7,594 bases of DNA from Pseudomonadota bacterium. Its GTDB lineage: Bacteria; Pseudomonadota; Alphaproteobacteria; Acetobacterales; Acetobacteraceae. Shown piece after piece: positions 6,241-7,594 of this stretch (its first letter is position 1; each line of letters begins with the position of its first letter). The notes under the pieces are model-generated. The model had not been told where the DNA came from. It saw only the letters and a program-made list of their open reading frames with translations, and searched no databases. Location: the NCBI GenBank assembly GCA_021779655.1, contig JAJYAF010000098.1, positions 1-7,594 of the forward strand, read 5' to 3'. The position numbers and the translations under genes were made by a program.

Positions 6241-6251
6241 AATCCGGAAAT

Positions 6252-6277
6252 GCCGCTTGCCGGGCATGGCAAGCGGC
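6252..6277 (+). terminator. strong 10-bp hairpin between ALDH and SDR genes, no T-tract
   Basis: GCCGCTTGCC (6252-6261) and GGCAAGCGGC (6268-6277) are exact complements around GGGCAT, starting 11 nt after the ALDH stop. No U-run follows, so it may be a partial terminator, a processing or stability element that adjusts downstream SDR expression, or a terminator of unusual form. A direct repeat TGAACCAA (6287-6294 and 6301-6308) follows it; its role is unknown. Confidence 0.4.
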
Positions 6278-6329
6278 CCGCTCGGTTGAACCAACAAAGC
6301 TGAACCAATAGACATGTCGGGACGGAAAT

Positions 6330-7100
6330 ATGAAAAAATTACAGGATAAGGTCGCCATCATCACCGGTGCCGGTTCCGGTATCGGCAAGGCGGCGGCGGT
6401 GCTGTTCGCCAGCGAAGGGGCGAAGCTCGTCGTCGTGGATTTCAATGAGGCGCACGGCAAGGCGGCGGCCCGGGAGATTTCCGCGCGGGGCGAGGCGGTT
6501 TTCGTGCAGGCGGATACCGGCAGCGAAGCGGCGATGAAGACGGTGGCCGACGAGGCCATCAAGGCCTTCGGCAAGATCGACATTTTCTGGCATAATGCGG
6601 GCATCGCCGGGGCGGGCGCCATCGAGCAGACCAGCGAGGCGGAGTTCGACCGCCAGATCGCGACCCATGTGAAAGGCGGCTTCTTCGGCGCCAAGCATGT
6701 GCTGCCCCACATGAAGAAAAATGGCAGCGGCAGCATCCTGTTCACGAGTTCGGTTTCAGGCGTCAAACCCTCGCCCGCCTCGCCCAGCTATTCCATCGCC
6801 AAGATCGGCCTGCGCATGCTGGCCGAGTGCATCGCCATGGCCTATGGCAAGCATAACATCCGCGCCAATTCCATCTGTCCGGGACCGGTGCAGACGCCGC
6901 TTTTTCCCGCTTTCATGAACCGCAATCCGGAGCTGATCGCACCGGAGGAACTCGAAAAAGCCTTTATGGCGCGAATGCCTATTTCGCGCGTCATTCAGCC
7001 GGAGGAAATCGCACGGGCGGCGTTGTTCCTGTGCTCGGACGATGCCGCCGCGATCACCGGCGTGACACTGCCGGTGGATGGCGGTTTCGTAATCACCTGA
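6330..7100 (+). CDS. classical SDR-family NAD-dependent oxidoreductase, copy 1
   Basis: This is a 256-residue Rossmann-fold short-chain dehydrogenase, the standard length for classical SDRs. It should interconvert an alcohol and a carbonyl; the substrate is unknown. Visible are TGAGSGIG (12-19), D37 at the end of the second beta strand (favours NAD(H) over NADP(H)), HNAG (88-91), and catalytic S141, Y154 and K158 (YSIAK), then PGPVQTP and a C-terminal GVTLPVDGGF. The helix that normally carries the tetrad Asn (pattern NxxG) reads H113-V-K-G, so Asn is replaced by His. The start is set by homology to the N-termini of SDRs and by the second copy downstream. The Shine-Dalgarno is weak (GGGACGG). 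It lies 89 bp after the ALDH gene on the same strand and probably shares its transcription unit, with a hairpin between them. Confidence 0.92.
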   Translation: MKKLQDKVAIITGAGSGIGKAAAVLFASEGAKLVVVDFNEAHGKAAAREISARGEAVFVQADTGSEAAMKTVADEAIKAFGKIDIFWHNAGIAGAGAIEQTSEAEFDRQIATHVKGGFFGAKHVLPHMKKNGSGSILFTSSVSGVKPSPASPSYSIAKIGLRMLAECIAMAYGKHNIRANSICPGPVQTPLFPAFMNRNPELIAPEELEKAFMARMPISRVIQPEEIARAALFLCSDDAAAITGVTLPVDGGFVIT

Positions 7101-7114
7101 GACGGCGAACACAT

Positions 7115-7134
7115 GCGGGCGGCAGACCGCCCGC
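7115..7134 (+). terminator. 8-bp GC hairpin between the two SDR copies, no T-tract
   Basis: GCGGGCGG (7115-7122) pairs perfectly with CCGCCCGC (7127-7134) around CAGA, 14 nt after the first SDR's stop and 29 nt before the second SDR's start. It lacks a T-run. It could limit read-through or shield mRNA ends between the paralogues. Confidence 0.35.
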
Positions 7135-7163
7135 CACACAAACCAGGAAGGATGGATATCGTC

Positions 7164-7594
7164 ATGGGAAAATTACAGGGTAAGGTCGCCATCATCACCG
7201 GCGCCGGTTCCGGTATCGGCAAGGCGGCGGCGGCGCTGTTCGCCAGCGAAGGGGCGAAGATCGTCGTCGTCGATTTCAATGAGGCGAACGGCAAGGCGGT
7301 CGCCCAGGACATCGCCTCCCGGGGCGAGGCGGTTTTCGTGCAGGCGGATACCGGCAGCGAAGCGGCGATGAAAAAGGTGGCCGACGAGGCCATCAAGGCC
7401 TTCGGCAAGATCGACATTTTCTGGCATAACGCGGGCATCGCCGGGGCGGGCGCCATCGAGCAGACCAGCGAGGAGGAGTTCGACCGCCAGATCGCGACCC
7501 ATGTGAAAGGCGGCTTCTTCGGCGCCAAGCACGTGCTGCCCCACATGAAGAAAAATGGCGGCGGCAGCATCCTGTTCACCAGTTCCGGCTCAGG
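7164..7594 (+). CDS. SDR-family oxidoreductase, copy 2, truncated by window edge
   Basis: This is a second copy of the preceding SDR, cut at the right edge after 143 complete codons. By hand alignment 14 of 143 residues differ from copy 1 (about 90% identity) and about 28 of 431 bases differ. TGAGSGIG, Asp37, HNAG, the unusual H113 and S141 are all kept; Tyr154 and Lys158 lie outside the window. The start at ATG 7164 aligns with copy 1 (MGKLQGK versus MKKLQDK). An in-frame ATG at 7152 is possible but would leave no spacing to the purine-rich AGGAAGG at 7145-7151. Sequences upstream of the two start codons are unrelated, so the visible similarity begins at the coding region. Being in tandem 63 bp after copy 1, it probably belongs to the same transcript. 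Confidence 0.9.
   Translation, partial: MGKLQGKVAIITGAGSGIGKAAAALFASEGAKIVVVDFNEANGKAVAQDIASRGEAVFVQADTGSEAAMKKVADEAIKAFGKIDIFWHNAGIAGAGAIEQTSEEEFDRQIATHVKGGFFGAKHVLPHMKKNGGGSILFTSSGS

Noticed and set aside
4471..6315. 614-codon minus-strand open frame, the longest antisense frame
   Set aside because: It covers the ALDH gene, whose catalytic residues and RBS are on the plus strand; high GC content at codon position 3 keeps the opposite strand free of stops.
6128..7579. Two similar minus-strand frames opposite the SDR genes
   Set aside because: Their mutual similarity is only the mirror image of the SDR duplication.

Overview
The window looks like GC-rich alphaproteobacterial chromosomal DNA. 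An acetic-acid-bacterium or Rhodospirillales-like host is my best guess, from the style of the beta-helix protein and the GC-rich codon use, but nothing in the window proves a taxon. It has three blocks. (1) At the left edge, on the minus strand, is the 5' part of a repetitive beta-solenoid surface or adhesin-type protein (1-489). (2) A 534-bp divergent intergenic region (490-1023) holds a compact mosaic of REP/MITE-like inverted repeats (622-808), several small palindromes and a possible 39-codon reading frame. (3) The rest of the window is plus-strand catabolic genes.

The first catabolic pair is the two-subunit biotin-dependent carboxylase of the 3-methylcrotonyl-CoA carboxylase type. The carboxyltransferase beta subunit is at 1024-2649. 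The biotin carboxylase/BCCP alpha subunit is at 2655-4571, and its Shine-Dalgarno is probably embedded in the end of the beta gene. The alpha subunit carries a near-perfect 4 x 15-bp in-frame tandem repeat just before its inter-subunit domain. After a 184-bp gap with a 22-bp imperfect palindrome that could be an operator (4668-4689), a second group follows: an NAD(P)-type aldehyde dehydrogenase (4756-6240), a classical SDR oxidoreductase (6330-7100) and a second, about 90% identical SDR cut by the right edge (7164-7594).

Together the enzymes could convert an alcohol to an aldehyde (SDR) and then to an acid (ALDH), which after CoA activation could feed the carboxylase. Prenol/prenal to 3-methylcrotonyl-CoA, or acyclic terpenols to geranyl-CoA, are chemically sensible examples, but the link is inference. 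The usual partners of leucine catabolism (isovaleryl-CoA dehydrogenase, methylglutaconyl-CoA hydratase, HMG-CoA lyase) and any regulator gene are absent from the window. No rRNA, tRNA, CRISPR array, transposase or complete mobile element was seen.
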